DNA of 64,000 nucleotides from Salinisphaera sp052044135 (GTDB taxonomy: Bacteria; Pseudomonadota; Gammaproteobacteria; Nevskiales; Salinisphaeraceae): positions 186,001 to 250,000 of the forward strand of contig NZ_JBQDYF010000002.1 in the NCBI RefSeq assembly GCF_052044135.1, given 5' to 3'. A program made the translations under genes and the position numbers. Below, piece after piece: positions 44,068 to 52,585 of the stretch (position 1 is the first letter of the stretch; each line of letters opens with the position of its first letter). Under the pieces are notes generated by a model that was not told where the DNA came from, ran no database searches, and worked only from the letters and a program-made list of their open reading frames with translations.

Positions 44068-44667
44068 CTACTCGATGAACGGTACGCGACCGCGCTGCGA
44101 CACAGAAATCAGGGACAGGCAGTCGTCACGCTTTTGCGGCGGGCCCTTGCCGGTATCCACCGTGCACTGCAGCACATTGTTGAGCAGCAATTGCCCGATC
44201 TTCTGGCAGGTGAGCCCGGGGATGTCGAACACCTTGAGGCTGGTCTTGCCGGCCGGCATCGGCCCCAACTGGACCGCGAGACGCTTGGCTACGATGCCGT
44301 TGTTGTCGAACATCACCACGTCCAGCTTGAACGAATCGAACGAGCGGTTGGTCAGGTTCTGGGTGACGAGATAGGCCCGGCATGCATTGGCGACTGTCGT
44401 CATCTTGTTGAGCTCGACATCCACCGCCTGCGAACTCGCCGTCCCCGCGCTGGATGTCTGAGCGGCCGACGGGTTGCCGGTTGCGGCGCTCGACGCGATG
44501 TTGGTTCCGGCATCGCCGCCAGCGCCGGACGCGCTGGCGCTGGCGTTTCCACTTGCCTGGGCGGCCGAGGGATTACCGGCCGTCGCCTGGCCGTCATGCG
44601 TCTGGGCCAACGCCATGCCGGCAAAGCTCAGCGCGCCAACGCAAAGCAGAATGCGTAATCGTTGCAT
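44068..44667 (-). CDS. Secreted periplasmic protein with conserved-looking cysteines, first gene of the TonB operon
   Basis: 199 aa. Sec signal peptide (LRILLCVGALSFAGMALA), an Ala/Ser/Gly-rich linker to about residue 80, then a compact domain with four Cys (ACRAYL, LTCQKIG, LQCTVD, DDCLSL). The Cys could form two disulfides in the periplasm. The domain body (SFDSFKLDVVMFDNNGIVAKRLAVQLGPMPAGK) resembles beta-rich proteins found with ExbB-ExbD-TonB operons in halophilic gammaproteobacteria, as far as I recall. No known function. Confidence 0.75.
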   Translation of the reverse strand: MQRLRILLCVGALSFAGMALAQTHDGQATAGNPSAAQASGNASASASGAGGDAGTNIASSAATGNPSAAQTSSAGTASSQAVDVELNKMTTVANACRAYLVTQNLTNRSFDSFKLDVVMFDNNGIVAKRLAVQLGPMPAGKTSLKVFDIPGLTCQKIGQLLLNNVLQCTVDTGKGPPQKRDDCLSLISVSQRGRVPFIE

Positions 44668-44828
44668 GACCCAGCCCCCTGACGACCCTGACTTTCGATT
44701 CGGGTCGCGTGCATCGCATGAATAACAACGTGAGTATCGCGATCGTCGACAGTCGCTGCAAGCCGCGAATCGACAGCCGCGGGCGCTGGCGTCAGACTCG
44801 ACCGTTTACAAAGCGTCGAGGACAACGG

Positions 44829-45869
44829 GTGACGGTTTTTTCATCGATGGTCGCGGCCGGCCACGAACAGGTCTGTTTCTTTCATGATCCGGCGACCGGA
44901 TTGCGCGCCATCATTGCGATTCATTCCACCGCGCTGGGGCCGGGGCTCGGCGGCGTGCGTATCCGGACGTACGACGACGAGGCCCAGGCCTTGACCGACG
45001 TGTTGCGCCTGTCCGAGGCCATGACCTACAAGGCAGCCTGCGCGGGATTGTCGTGTGGCGGCGCCAAGGCGGTGGTCATGGGCCCGTTCCCGGCCGATCG
45101 CGCGGCGGGCATGCATGCGCTGGCCGATTGCATCGAGCGCGTCGGCGGGCGCTACATCGCAACCGAAGACATGGGCATGAGCGAGTCGGACATCGCGCGG
45201 CTCAACGATGTCACCCGGTTCGCGGTGGGTCGCGGTCTGGATGACGGCGGTTCGGGGGATCCGTCGCCGCATACGGCGCAGGGCGTGATCAACGGCATGC
45301 GCTCGGCGCTGCGGGCTGCCGGCATGCCCGCTGATTTCCGCAGCCTGAAGGTTGCCGTGCAAGGTTGCGGCCATGTCGGCTTCGGCGTCATCGAGCGTTT
45401 GATCGCCCGAGGGGCCGAGGTGTGGGCCTCGGACATCGACGAAGCGGCGATCGAGCGCGCGCGTGGCGCCGGGGCGGCCATCATCGCAAACGACGAGATC
45501 ACCACTGCGGACGTGGATGTGTTCGCGCCCTGCGGCATTGGCGCGGTGCTCAACGAACGAAGTATCCCCGCCATTCGGGCCCGCGTGATCGCCGGCGCGG
45601 CCAACAACCAGCTGGCTACCGACGCCGATGCGGCCCGGCTGGCGGCGCGCGGCATCGTCTACGCGCCGGATTTCGTCATCAATGCCGGCGGGTTGATCAA
45701 CGTGGCCGACGAGATCGATCCCGCCGGCTATGACAGCCAGCGCGTCGCGGGCCGCGTGGCCGGGATCGAGACGACGCTCGACGAGATCTTTGCCGAGGCC
45801 GAACGCAGCGGCCGGACCTCGGCCGAGGTCGCACTTGCGCTGGCGCATGCCCGGGTTGGCGCCGCCTGA
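44829..45869 (+). CDS. Leucine/valine/phenylalanine dehydrogenase family protein
   Basis: NAD-dependent oxidative deaminase of the Glu/Leu/Phe/Val dehydrogenase family, 346 aa. The substrate side has GPGLGGVRIRTY and MTYKAACAGLSCGGAKAVV with the two catalytic Lys. The Rossmann part has VAVQGCGHVGFGV, and ANNQLAT and VINAGGLINVADE are family blocks. The GTG at 44829 is chosen for the GAGGA seven bases before it; an ATG lies at 44847. It would convert branched-chain or aromatic amino acids to keto acids. It stands alone. Confidence 0.88.
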   Translation: MTVFSSMVAAGHEQVCFFHDPATGLRAIIAIHSTALGPGLGGVRIRTYDDEAQALTDVLRLSEAMTYKAACAGLSCGGAKAVVMGPFPADRAAGMHALADCIERVGGRYIATEDMGMSESDIARLNDVTRFAVGRGLDDGGSGDPSPHTAQGVINGMRSALRAAGMPADFRSLKVAVQGCGHVGFGVIERLIARGAEVWASDIDEAAIERARGAGAAIIANDEITTADVDVFAPCGIGAVLNERSIPAIRARVIAGAANNQLATDADAARLAARGIVYAPDFVINAGGLINVADEIDPAGYDSQRVAGRVAGIETTLDEIFAEAERSGRTSAEVALALAHARVGAA

Positions 45870-46052
45870 TTCCGGCCCGGCCGCCGACGATATCGATAAG
45901 CGGCCACTTGATTATGTACGACACTCAGTTGGCTGACTAAGCAAGCGCATTTTGTCCGCAAATGCACGCGAATGAGCGCAAATAAGAAGGAAGATCAAGG
46001 CGCTGTCGCTTCAGGTTCGCGAGCAATCGCACTGTCAAGACTTTGGCTGAAA

Positions 46053-46076
46053 TTTGTACATAATTTTGTACATAAT
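46053..46076. repeat. Tandem 12-bp AT-rich repeat
   Basis: TTTGTACATAAT occurs twice with no gap (46053-46064 and 46065-46076), in an AT-rich island just before the aldo/keto reductase terminator. No gene lies in 45870-46141. Confidence 0.6.
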
Positions 46077-46089
46077 CAAGAGCGGCCAT

Positions 46090-46118
46090 GAAAAAGCCGC
46101 GCTCGCCGAGCGCGGCTT
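46090..46118 (-). terminator. Rho-independent terminator of the 46142 aldo/keto reductase
   Basis: Stem AAGCCGCGCTC/GAGCGCGGCTT, 3-nt loop, with A5 on the plus strand giving a U-run on the minus transcript. Confidence 0.88.
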
Positions 46119-46141
46119 ACAAGGGGATCGTCTGGCGAGAA

Positions 46142-46972
46142 TCAGGCCGCGTTGTCCCAGGCCGGCGCGAACGACGGATTGATCATTCGGCCGTCCTCGG
46201 AATGCAGCTTGCTGATCTCGCTCATCTCTTCCTCGGTGAGCTCGAAATCGAAGACCTCGAAGTTGGCGGCCACGTGCGCCGGGTTGGATGAGCGGGGCAG
46301 GGCGATCACATTGTCCTGCTGGACCAGCCAGCGCAGGGCCACCTGGCCGGCATTCTTGCCGTATCGCTTGCCGATGCGTTCCAGCGTCGGGTCCTTGAAG
46401 ACCTCGCCGCGGGCCAGCGGGCAGTAGGCGGTCAGCGAAATGCCATGCTCGGACAGTGCATCCAGCACCGGCTTTTGATCGAGATAGGGGTGATACTCGA
46501 CCTGATTGGTGGCCAGCGGCTTGGCCGAGAGTTCCGCTGCCTCATGGATCTGGGCACGGGTGAAGTTGCTGATGCCGATGTTGCGCACCAGGCCCTTGTC
46601 CTGCACTTCGTTGAGTGCGGCCAGCGTCTCCTTGAGCGAGACATCCGGGTTCGGCCAGTGCAGCAGCAGCAGGTCGAGATAATCGGTATCGAGCCGTTCA
46701 AGGCTTTCAGCGACCGACTTCTGGAACTCGCCGTCGGTGTAGCGGTCGGTCCAGACCTTGGTGGTCAGGAAGATGTCTTCACGGGCGACGCCGGAATTCT
46801 TGATGCCGCGGCCCACGGCTTCTTCGTTCTTGTAGACCTGGGCGGTATCGATGTGGCGATAACCCACCGCGAGTGCATGTTCAACCATCGCCTCGGCGTC
46901 CTTGGGCTCAAGCTCGAAGGTGCCGAAGCCGATTGCGGGAATCGTCGCGCCATTGGCCGTCACATTATGCAT
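46142..46972 (-). CDS. Aldo/keto reductase, 2,5-diketo-D-gluconate reductase (DkgB-like)
   Basis: NADPH-dependent reductase, 276 aa. AKR motifs: GFGTFELEPKDAEAMVEHAL, YRHIDTAQVYKNEEAVG (catalytic Asp and Tyr), LTTKVW (Lys) and LLLHWPNPD (His). IGISNFTRAQ and the C-terminal cofactor region ALPRSSNPAHVAANFEVFDFEL follow. The ATG at 46972 has AGGA upstream; a TTG six bases earlier is less likely. Many such enzymes reduce methylglyoxal and 2,5-diketogluconate. It is a different subgroup from the reductase at 10529. Confidence 0.9.
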   Translation of the reverse strand: MHNVTANGATIPAIGFGTFELEPKDAEAMVEHALAVGYRHIDTAQVYKNEEAVGRGIKNSGVAREDIFLTTKVWTDRYTDGEFQKSVAESLERLDTDYLDLLLLHWPNPDVSLKETLAALNEVQDKGLVRNIGISNFTRAQIHEAAELSAKPLATNQVEYHPYLDQKPVLDALSEHGISLTAYCPLARGEVFKDPTLERIGKRYGKNAGQVALRWLVQQDNVIALPRSSNPAHVAANFEVFDFELTEEEMSEISKLHSEDGRMINPSFAPAWDNAA

Positions 46973-47065
46973 GGTCAATCCTGTTGTGTTCGATACAAAT
47001 TGATGGCCTGACGCTGTGGGGCGCCACCGCGATAATCAACCCGGGCATTGACCGCCTGTCGCCAT

Positions 47066-47096
47066 GAAAAAGGCCCGCGGCGCATGCCGCGGGCCT
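47066..47096 (-). terminator. Rho-independent terminator of clpB
   Basis: Stem AGGCCCGCGGC/GCCGCGGGCCT with loop GCAT; A5 on the plus strand gives a U-run in the minus transcript. Confidence 0.9.
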
Positions 47097-47122
47097 GGCT
47101 GGCGGCCCGCCGGGTGGCGGCA

Positions 47123-49714
47123 TCAGGCCGCCTTGGCGAAGGCGAGGTCGGGGCTGTCCTCGCTTTTCAGATCGACCCGCACGATATCTCCGGCGACGAA
47201 CTCGCCGGCCAGAATCCGCTTGGCCAGCGGATTTTCGACCAGCGTCTGAATCGAACGCTTGAGCGGCCGGGCACCGTAGACCGGATCGAAGCCGGCTTCG
47301 GCGAGCCGGTCGAGCGCGGCGTCGCTGATTTCCAGCGTAAGCTCGCGTTCGGCCATGCGCTGCTCCAATTCGCGCATCTGGATGCGCGCGATCTGCCGAA
47401 TCTCGGGTGCCGCCAGCGGATGGAACACCACCGATTCGTCGATGCGGTTGATGAATTCCGGCCGGAAGTGCTGAGCGACTACTTCCATGACCGATTCCTT
47501 CATCGTGTCGTAGCCCGAGTCGGCCAGTTCCTGAATCAGCTGGCTGCCGAGGTTGGACGTCATCACGATCACCGTGTTGCGGAAATCCACGGTCCGGCCC
47601 TGGCCGTCCGTGAGCCGGCCGTCGTCCAGCACCTGCAACAGGATGTTGAATACGTCGTGATGGGCTTTTTCCACCTCGTCGAGCAGGATCACGGAATACG
47701 GTTTGCGCCGTACTGCCTCGGTCAGATAACCACCTTGCTCGTAGCCGACGTAACCGGGCGGGGCCCCGATGAGCCGCGCCACCGAGTGCTTTTCCATGAA
47801 TTCCGACATGTCGATGCGCACCATGGCGTTGTCGGTATCGAACAGGAAATTCGCAATCGCCTTGCACAACTCGGTCTTGCCCACGCCCGTCGGGCCGAGG
47901 AACAGGAACGAGCCGATCGGTCGATTCGGGTCCGACAGGCCGGATCGCGAGCGCCGGATCGCGTCTGACACCGCGGCCACGGCCTCGTCCTGGCCGATGA
48001 CCCGCTCATGCAGGGAATCCTCCATGCGCAGCAGCTTGTCGCGCTCGCCTTCGAGCATGCGCGACACCGGGATGCCGGTCCAGCGCGAGACGATTTCGGC
48101 GACTTCCTCGTCGGTCACATTGTTGCGCAGCAGCTTGTGGTCCGCCGGCTTCTCCTCGGCGGCCTGCGCTTCCTCGAGTTCGCGCTGCAGCTGCGGAATC
48201 TTGCCGTACTGCAGCTCGGCCATGCGCTCGTAGTCGCCGGCGCGTTGTGCGGCCTCCAGTTCACGCTTGGCCTGGTCCAGTTCCTCACGCTTGTTGGCGG
48301 CACCCGCCACGCTGGCTTTCTCGGCCTTCCATATCTCCTCGAGATCCGAGTATTCGCGTTCCAGCTCGTCGATTTCATCGTCGAGCTTTTCCAGCCGTGC
48401 CCTGGAGCCCTCGTCCGACTCCTTGGACAGGGCCTGTTTCTCGATCTTGAGCTGGATCAGGCGCCGGTCGAGCCGGTCGAGCGCTTCCGGTTTGGAGTCG
48501 ATCTCGATACGGATCTTGGAGGCCGCTTCGTCGATCAGGTCGATCGCCTTGTCCGGCAGCTTGCGATCGGTGATGTAGCGCTGGGACAGCTTGGCCGCGG
48601 CAATGATCGCGCCGTCGGTGATGTCCACGCCGTGATGCACCTCGTAGCGCTCCTTCAGGCCGCGCAGAATGGCGATGGTGTCCTCCAGATCCGGCTCGTC
48701 GACCAGCACTTTCTGGAAACGGCGTTCCAGGGCCGCATCCTTTTCGATGTTCTCGCGATACTCATTGAGCGTGGTCGCGCCGATGCAGTGCAGTTCGCCG
48801 CGCGCCAGCGCCGGCTTGAGCATGTTGCCGGCGTCCATGGCGCCCTCGGCCTTGCCGGCGCCGACCAGCGTATGAATCTCGTCGATGAACAGGATGATGC
48901 GGCCTTCCTGCTTGGCCAGATCGGCCAGCACGCCCTTGAGCCGATCCTCGAATTCGCCGCGATACTTGGCGCCGGCGATCATGGCCGCGAGGTCGAGCAC
49001 GAGCACGCGCTTGTCGCGCAGCGACTCCGGCACTTCGCCGTTGACGATGCGCTGGGCCAGGCCCTCCACGATCGCGGTCTTGCCCACGCCCGGGTCGCCG
49101 ACCAGCGTCGGGTTGTTCTTGGTGCGGCGCGACAGCACCTGGATCACGCGCCGGATCTCCTCGTCGCGACCGATCACCGGATCGAGCTTGCCCTGTTCCG
49201 CCCGCTCGGTGAGATCGGTGGTGTACTTGTCGAGCGCGCCGCGTTGTTCCTCGGCGTTCGGGTCGTCCACCTGTTCGCCGCCGCGGATCTTGTCGATCTG
49301 CGCCGTGAGATTGTCGCGGGTCGCGCCGGCGTTCTTGAGAATCTTGCCGGTTTCGGATTTGTCCTCGAGCATGGCGAGAATGGCCAGCTCGCTGGAGATG
49401 AACGAGTCGCCTCGCTTCTGCGCCAGCTTGTCCGACAGGTTGAGCACGCGCATCAAGGCCTGGCTCGGATTGACCTCGCCCGTGGCCTCGCTGATTGTCG
49501 GCAGGTTGTCGAGGCTCTTGAGGACCTGATTGCGGATCTCGCGTACGTTGAGCCCCGCGCCGTCGAGCAATGGACGAACCGTGCCCCCCTCGGCATCGAG
49601 TAGCGCCAGCAGCAAATGCTGGGGTTGTATTTCGTTATGGTCGCGCCCCACGGCCAGACTCTGGGCATCGGCCAGGGCCTGTTGGAGCTTGCTCGTGAGT
49701 TTGTCCATTCGCAT
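47123..49714 (-). CDS. clpB: ATP-dependent disaggregase ClpB
   Basis: Hsp100 chaperone that pulls proteins out of aggregates with DnaK. 863 aa. The N-terminal domain begins MRMDKLTSKLQQALADAQSL, matching the family. Two AAA+ modules carry GDPGVGKTAIVEGLA and GPTGVGKTELCKAIA as Walker A, with IILFIDEIHTLVG in the first. The coiled-coil M-domain sits between (about residues 400-530). The pore Tyr is in the first module (AGAKYRGEFE). The start has GGAAAG before it. Upstream lies a sigma32-like promoter. Confidence 0.98.
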   Translation of the reverse strand: MRMDKLTSKLQQALADAQSLAVGRDHNEIQPQHLLLALLDAEGGTVRPLLDGAGLNVREIRNQVLKSLDNLPTISEATGEVNPSQALMRVLNLSDKLAQKRGDSFISSELAILAMLEDKSETGKILKNAGATRDNLTAQIDKIRGGEQVDDPNAEEQRGALDKYTTDLTERAEQGKLDPVIGRDEEIRRVIQVLSRRTKNNPTLVGDPGVGKTAIVEGLAQRIVNGEVPESLRDKRVLVLDLAAMIAGAKYRGEFEDRLKGVLADLAKQEGRIILFIDEIHTLVGAGKAEGAMDAGNMLKPALARGELHCIGATTLNEYRENIEKDAALERRFQKVLVDEPDLEDTIAILRGLKERYEVHHGVDITDGAIIAAAKLSQRYITDRKLPDKAIDLIDEAASKIRIEIDSKPEALDRLDRRLIQLKIEKQALSKESDEGSRARLEKLDDEIDELEREYSDLEEIWKAEKASVAGAANKREELDQAKRELEAAQRAGDYERMAELQYGKIPQLQRELEEAQAAEEKPADHKLLRNNVTDEEVAEIVSRWTGIPVSRMLEGERDKLLRMEDSLHERVIGQDEAVAAVSDAIRRSRSGLSDPNRPIGSFLFLGPTGVGKTELCKAIANFLFDTDNAMVRIDMSEFMEKHSVARLIGAPPGYVGYEQGGYLTEAVRRKPYSVILLDEVEKAHHDVFNILLQVLDDGRLTDGQGRTVDFRNTVIVMTSNLGSQLIQELADSGYDTMKESVMEVVAQHFRPEFINRIDESVVFHPLAAPEIRQIARIQMRELEQRMAERELTLEISDAALDRLAEAGFDPVYGARPLKRSIQTLVENPLAKRILAGEFVAGDIVRVDLKSEDSPDLAFAKAA

Positions 49715-49781
49715 GGTCGACTTTCCTTTGTGAAGACGGGTGAGTCGTGCCGCACCGCGTACGGCCATCGCTTTGAGGTTG

Positions 49782-49809
49782 TAATGAGGTCTGCCTTGAA
49801 CATTTCAAC
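49782..49809 (-). promoter_or_regulatory. Predicted sigma32 (heat-shock) promoter of clpB
   Basis: On the minus strand TTGAAA (49808-49803), a 13-bp spacer and CCTCATTA (49789-49782). This is close to the CTTGAAA/CCCCATNT consensus, and clpB is a heat-shock gene in relatives. Confidence 0.6.
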
Positions 49810-49914
49810 CATTGTTTGATGGATTTCATTCCATCGCCCGGCAGACCACGTCTGCGCTGATATACTCGCGCGTTTGCCGCGAACCGGCGTGATCTGAATC
49901 ATCCCGAGGTCTGA

Positions 49915-50655
49915 ATGTCGAACGCCTACACCGATCCGGATTTCATGTTGGGCGAGGAAGCCCGTCCGCTCCGGATCCTGTCCGAGTACATCGAGCCGCG
50001 TACCCGGCTGATGGAACTGGACGTGCATAACGGTCTGATCTTCTGGGGCTCGGCGCGGCTGCGTCCGCACGAGCACGATCGGGTGGCCGATACCGCCGAC
50101 TACTATGCCGAGGCGCGTGAACTGGCCCGCCGCATGATGCGCTGGACCATGGACGAGCACGCCAGCGGCGAGCACTACTATGTCTGTACCGGTGGCGGGC
50201 CGGGCATCATGGAAGCGGCCAATCGCGGCGCAGCGGATGTCAATCCGGAACTGTCGATGGGGCTCAACATCGAGCTGCCGCACGAGCAGGGCACCAACGC
50301 CTGGGTGCACGAGCGCCTGAACTTCAACTTCCACTACTTCTTCATGCGCAAGTTCTGGTTCATGAATCTTGCCAAGGCCCTGATCATCTTCCCGGGCGGC
50401 TTCGGCACCATGGACGAGCTGTTCGAGATGCTGACCCTGATCCAGACCGGCAAACAGCCGCGAATCCCGGTCGTGCTTTACGGCCACGATTTCTGGCGGC
50501 GCCTGATCGATTTCGATGTGTTCCGCGAACTCGGCTTGATTGCCGATGCGGATATGCGGCTGTTCTACCAGGCCAATAGCGTCCAGCATGCATATGATTT
50601 CCTGACCGACGCCCTCGAAGGCCGGGTGCCCGAAGGGGCCAAGCGCCAGGCCTGA
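49915..50655 (+). CDS. LOG-family nucleoside 5'-monophosphate phosphoribohydrolase-like protein
   Basis: 246 aa. The lysine-decarboxylase-like (LOG) fold is shown by VCTGGGPGIMEAANRGA near residue 88 and PGGFGTMDELFEMLTLIQTG near residue 161. An N-terminal extension of about 40 residues precedes the Rossmann core. Family members release nucleobases from nucleoside monophosphates. The start follows GAGG. It is divergent from clpB. Confidence 0.88.
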   Translation: MSNAYTDPDFMLGEEARPLRILSEYIEPRTRLMELDVHNGLIFWGSARLRPHEHDRVADTADYYAEARELARRMMRWTMDEHASGEHYYVCTGGGPGIMEAANRGAADVNPELSMGLNIELPHEQGTNAWVHERLNFNFHYFFMRKFWFMNLAKALIIFPGGFGTMDELFEMLTLIQTGKQPRIPVVLYGHDFWRRLIDFDVFRELGLIADADMRLFYQANSVQHAYDFLTDALEGRVPEGAKRQA

Positions 50656-50722
50656 GCCCCCCGGATTGAACGCCGGGCCCGGCGATAGCGGGTCGATTGC
50701 CAACGAAGTGGCGTGTCAGGGG

Positions 50723-50750
50723 TTGGCAATCGCCATAAGCCTGCTATCAT
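50723..50750 (+). promoter_or_regulatory. Predicted sigma70 promoter of tRNA-Ala
   Basis: -35 TTGGCA at 50723, a 16-bp spacer and -10 TATCAT at 50745, 35 bp before the tRNA. Confidence 0.65.
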
Positions 50751-50784
50751 ACGCCGCTCGTTGCGAGGCAACAGACGGTTTCGT

Positions 50785-50860
<76 letters not shown>

Positions 50861-50867
50861 TGTCGAA

Positions 50868-50896
50868 GGGATCAGGCCGCGCCTGATCCCTTTTTT
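50868..50896 (+). terminator. Rho-independent terminator of tRNA-Ala
   Basis: Stem GGGATCAGGC/GCCTGATCCC, 3-nt loop, then six T. Confidence 0.92.
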
Positions 50897-51067
50897 ATTG
50901 CCCATGATTCGGTGCCTGCTGCGCGATCAACGGGCCAGCGTCGGCAATTTGCCGGCCGGGCTCGCACGCCGCTTTGAGGTTGGCCCGTAAGGCCATGATT
51001 CGACTTGATTGTTGAGCGGTGGCCCGCGACTACAACCATGGTCGCAATGACAGCGTTGTCGTCGCTG

Positions 51068-51099
51068 AAATAATTTTTCTCAATTGTTGAAAATTATTT
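51068..51099. promoter_or_regulatory. Large AT-rich inverted repeat upstream of the SorC regulator
   Basis: Arms AAATAATTTT (51068-51077) and AAAATTATTT (51090-51099) with a CAATTG core between. It ends 14 bp before the ATG, so it is a likely autoregulatory operator. Confidence 0.6.
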
Positions 51100-51113
51100 C
51101 ATCGGCATCGTTC

Positions 51114-52085
51114 ATGGCTGACCGGCAAACCGATGATCTGGCGATCTATGTCGCCTGGTTGTCTTACATCGGCGGGTATACCCAGGCTGAAATCGCCGAT
51201 CGACTGTCGTTGTCGCGCGCCAAGGTTCATCGCCTGATCGGCGAGGCCCATCAGGCGGGCTATGTTCACGTCTATATCGATCGCTCGCCCCAGCGCCTGG
51301 TCTCCTATGAGGATCGTATCGCCGAGTATTTCGGCCTGAGCCAGTGCCTGGTCGTGCCCGACGTGGAGGATCCCAATGATCGCCACGGCAACGTGGGCGC
51401 GCTCGGCTCGGCGGCGGCGCGCTACGTGCATGGGCGCATCGCGAGTGGCGAGGTGTCGTCGCTGGGTGTGTCGTGGGGCCGTTCGCTGGCCGAGATGACG
51501 CGTCAACTGCCCCGTGAGGGGCTTCCCCACCTGGCCATCGTCTCGCTCATGGGCAGTCTGACCCAGCAATCGGCGATCAATCCGTTCGATGTGGTCTATC
51601 GGTTGGCCGAGAAAACCGGCGGGCAGGGGTTTTTCCTGCCGGTGCCGTTCATCGCCGACAGTATTGAGGACCGCAACGTACTGATGGCCCAGCGCAGTGT
51701 CGCCGATGCCCTCGCCCGGGCCCGGGCGATTGATCTCGGCGTGGTCGGCATCGGTGCCATGGCCCTGGATCAGCCCATGTTCATGGAAGAGCGCGGTTTG
51801 CTGGGCGAGCGCCAGCTGGCGGAGCTGGTCGAGGCAGGCGCCGTGGGCGAGCTGGTCGGGCATTTCCTGGACTGCAACGGGCGGCCCATCCCCATGGTGA
51901 TCAACGAACGCACGATCGGCCTGTCGCTGGCCGAGCTGGCCGAGCGCGAGATCGTCGCGGTAACCGGCGGCGCTGACAAGGGGCCGGCGATCCACGCCGT
52001 GCTCAATAGTGGCGTGATTGATCGGCTGATCGTCGATGAGCCCGCGGCCAAGGCGCTGTTGAATGTGCGCGCCCGTGCTGCGTGA
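51114..52085 (+). CDS. SorC/DeoR-type sugar-binding transcriptional regulator
   Basis: 323 aa. The N-terminal HTH is IGGYTQAEIADRLSLSRAKVHRLI (residues about 20-43). The rest is a SorC effector domain with SSLGVSWGRSLAEM and a late VAVTGGADKGPAIHAVLNSG block typical for phosphorylated-sugar binding. The start at 51114 is chosen for its ATG; a TTG at 51084 would put the operator inside the gene. It stands upstream of the porin and Entner-Doudoroff genes, so it probably controls glucose uptake or catabolism (inference). Confidence 0.87.
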   Translation: MADRQTDDLAIYVAWLSYIGGYTQAEIADRLSLSRAKVHRLIGEAHQAGYVHVYIDRSPQRLVSYEDRIAEYFGLSQCLVVPDVEDPNDRHGNVGALGSAAARYVHGRIASGEVSSLGVSWGRSLAEMTRQLPREGLPHLAIVSLMGSLTQQSAINPFDVVYRLAEKTGGQGFFLPVPFIADSIEDRNVLMAQRSVADALARARAIDLGVVGIGAMALDQPMFMEERGLLGERQLAELVEAGAVGELVGHFLDCNGRPIPMVINERTIGLSLAELAEREIVAVTGGADKGPAIHAVLNSGVIDRLIVDEPAAKALLNVRARAA

Positions 52086-52585
52086 GCGGCCGCGAACGGG
52101 GCTTACGATGGGCGCGGCGCGCCCTGGATGGGCGACAGCGAATGGGCGAATTTGGCATCGAAAGTCGGCCCGGCAGCGCGATATGTTCGACTTTTCGCGA
52201 ATGGGTAATGAGCCGGCTGAACGTTATGATCCGCTCAACAAGGACTTGCTGCGACAGCGTCGAGCGGGTCTGGATCGCGCCGGGCCGGGGCGAATTGGCA
52301 ACAAGCCGGCGAGTGCGAAGGTTACGGGGACGCAAGACACGGTCGAAAAGCTTGATTGATCCGAGTGATATCCGTCCCCGAAGCCGTATCGACACGCGCG
52401 ACCGAATGATCGCGCGTGTCGGGGCCCGGTCGGCCGGTGCGGCGGATGAGATCTTGGAAAACATGGAAAGAACCAGTCCGCCGGACTGGATGGCTCGAGA
52501 TAAGAGCCTGTGGACCGGCGGTTATCGAAGGGGCGCGGATAGCTTCCGCGAATAGCGTAAAACTAGCCAATCAGGAGAAACCACT
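52086..52585. other. 500-bp intergenic region upstream of the porin
   Basis: No frame here reads like protein. It contains a perfect 12-bp stem at 52390-52421 and probably the porin promoter and leader, but no clear -35/-10 pair was found. Confidence 0.55.
52390..52421. repeat. Perfect 12-bp stem-loop in the porin leader region
   Basis: CGACACGCGCGA pairs with TCGCGCGTGTCG across an 8-nt loop. There is no T-run, so it is not a normal terminator; it may be an RNA control element or a regulator site. Confidence 0.5.

Noticed and set aside
52063..52555. Short plus-strand frames after the SorC gene
   Set aside because: They overlap the end of the SorC gene or lack a ribosome binding site and family-like sequence; I treat the interval as non-coding.
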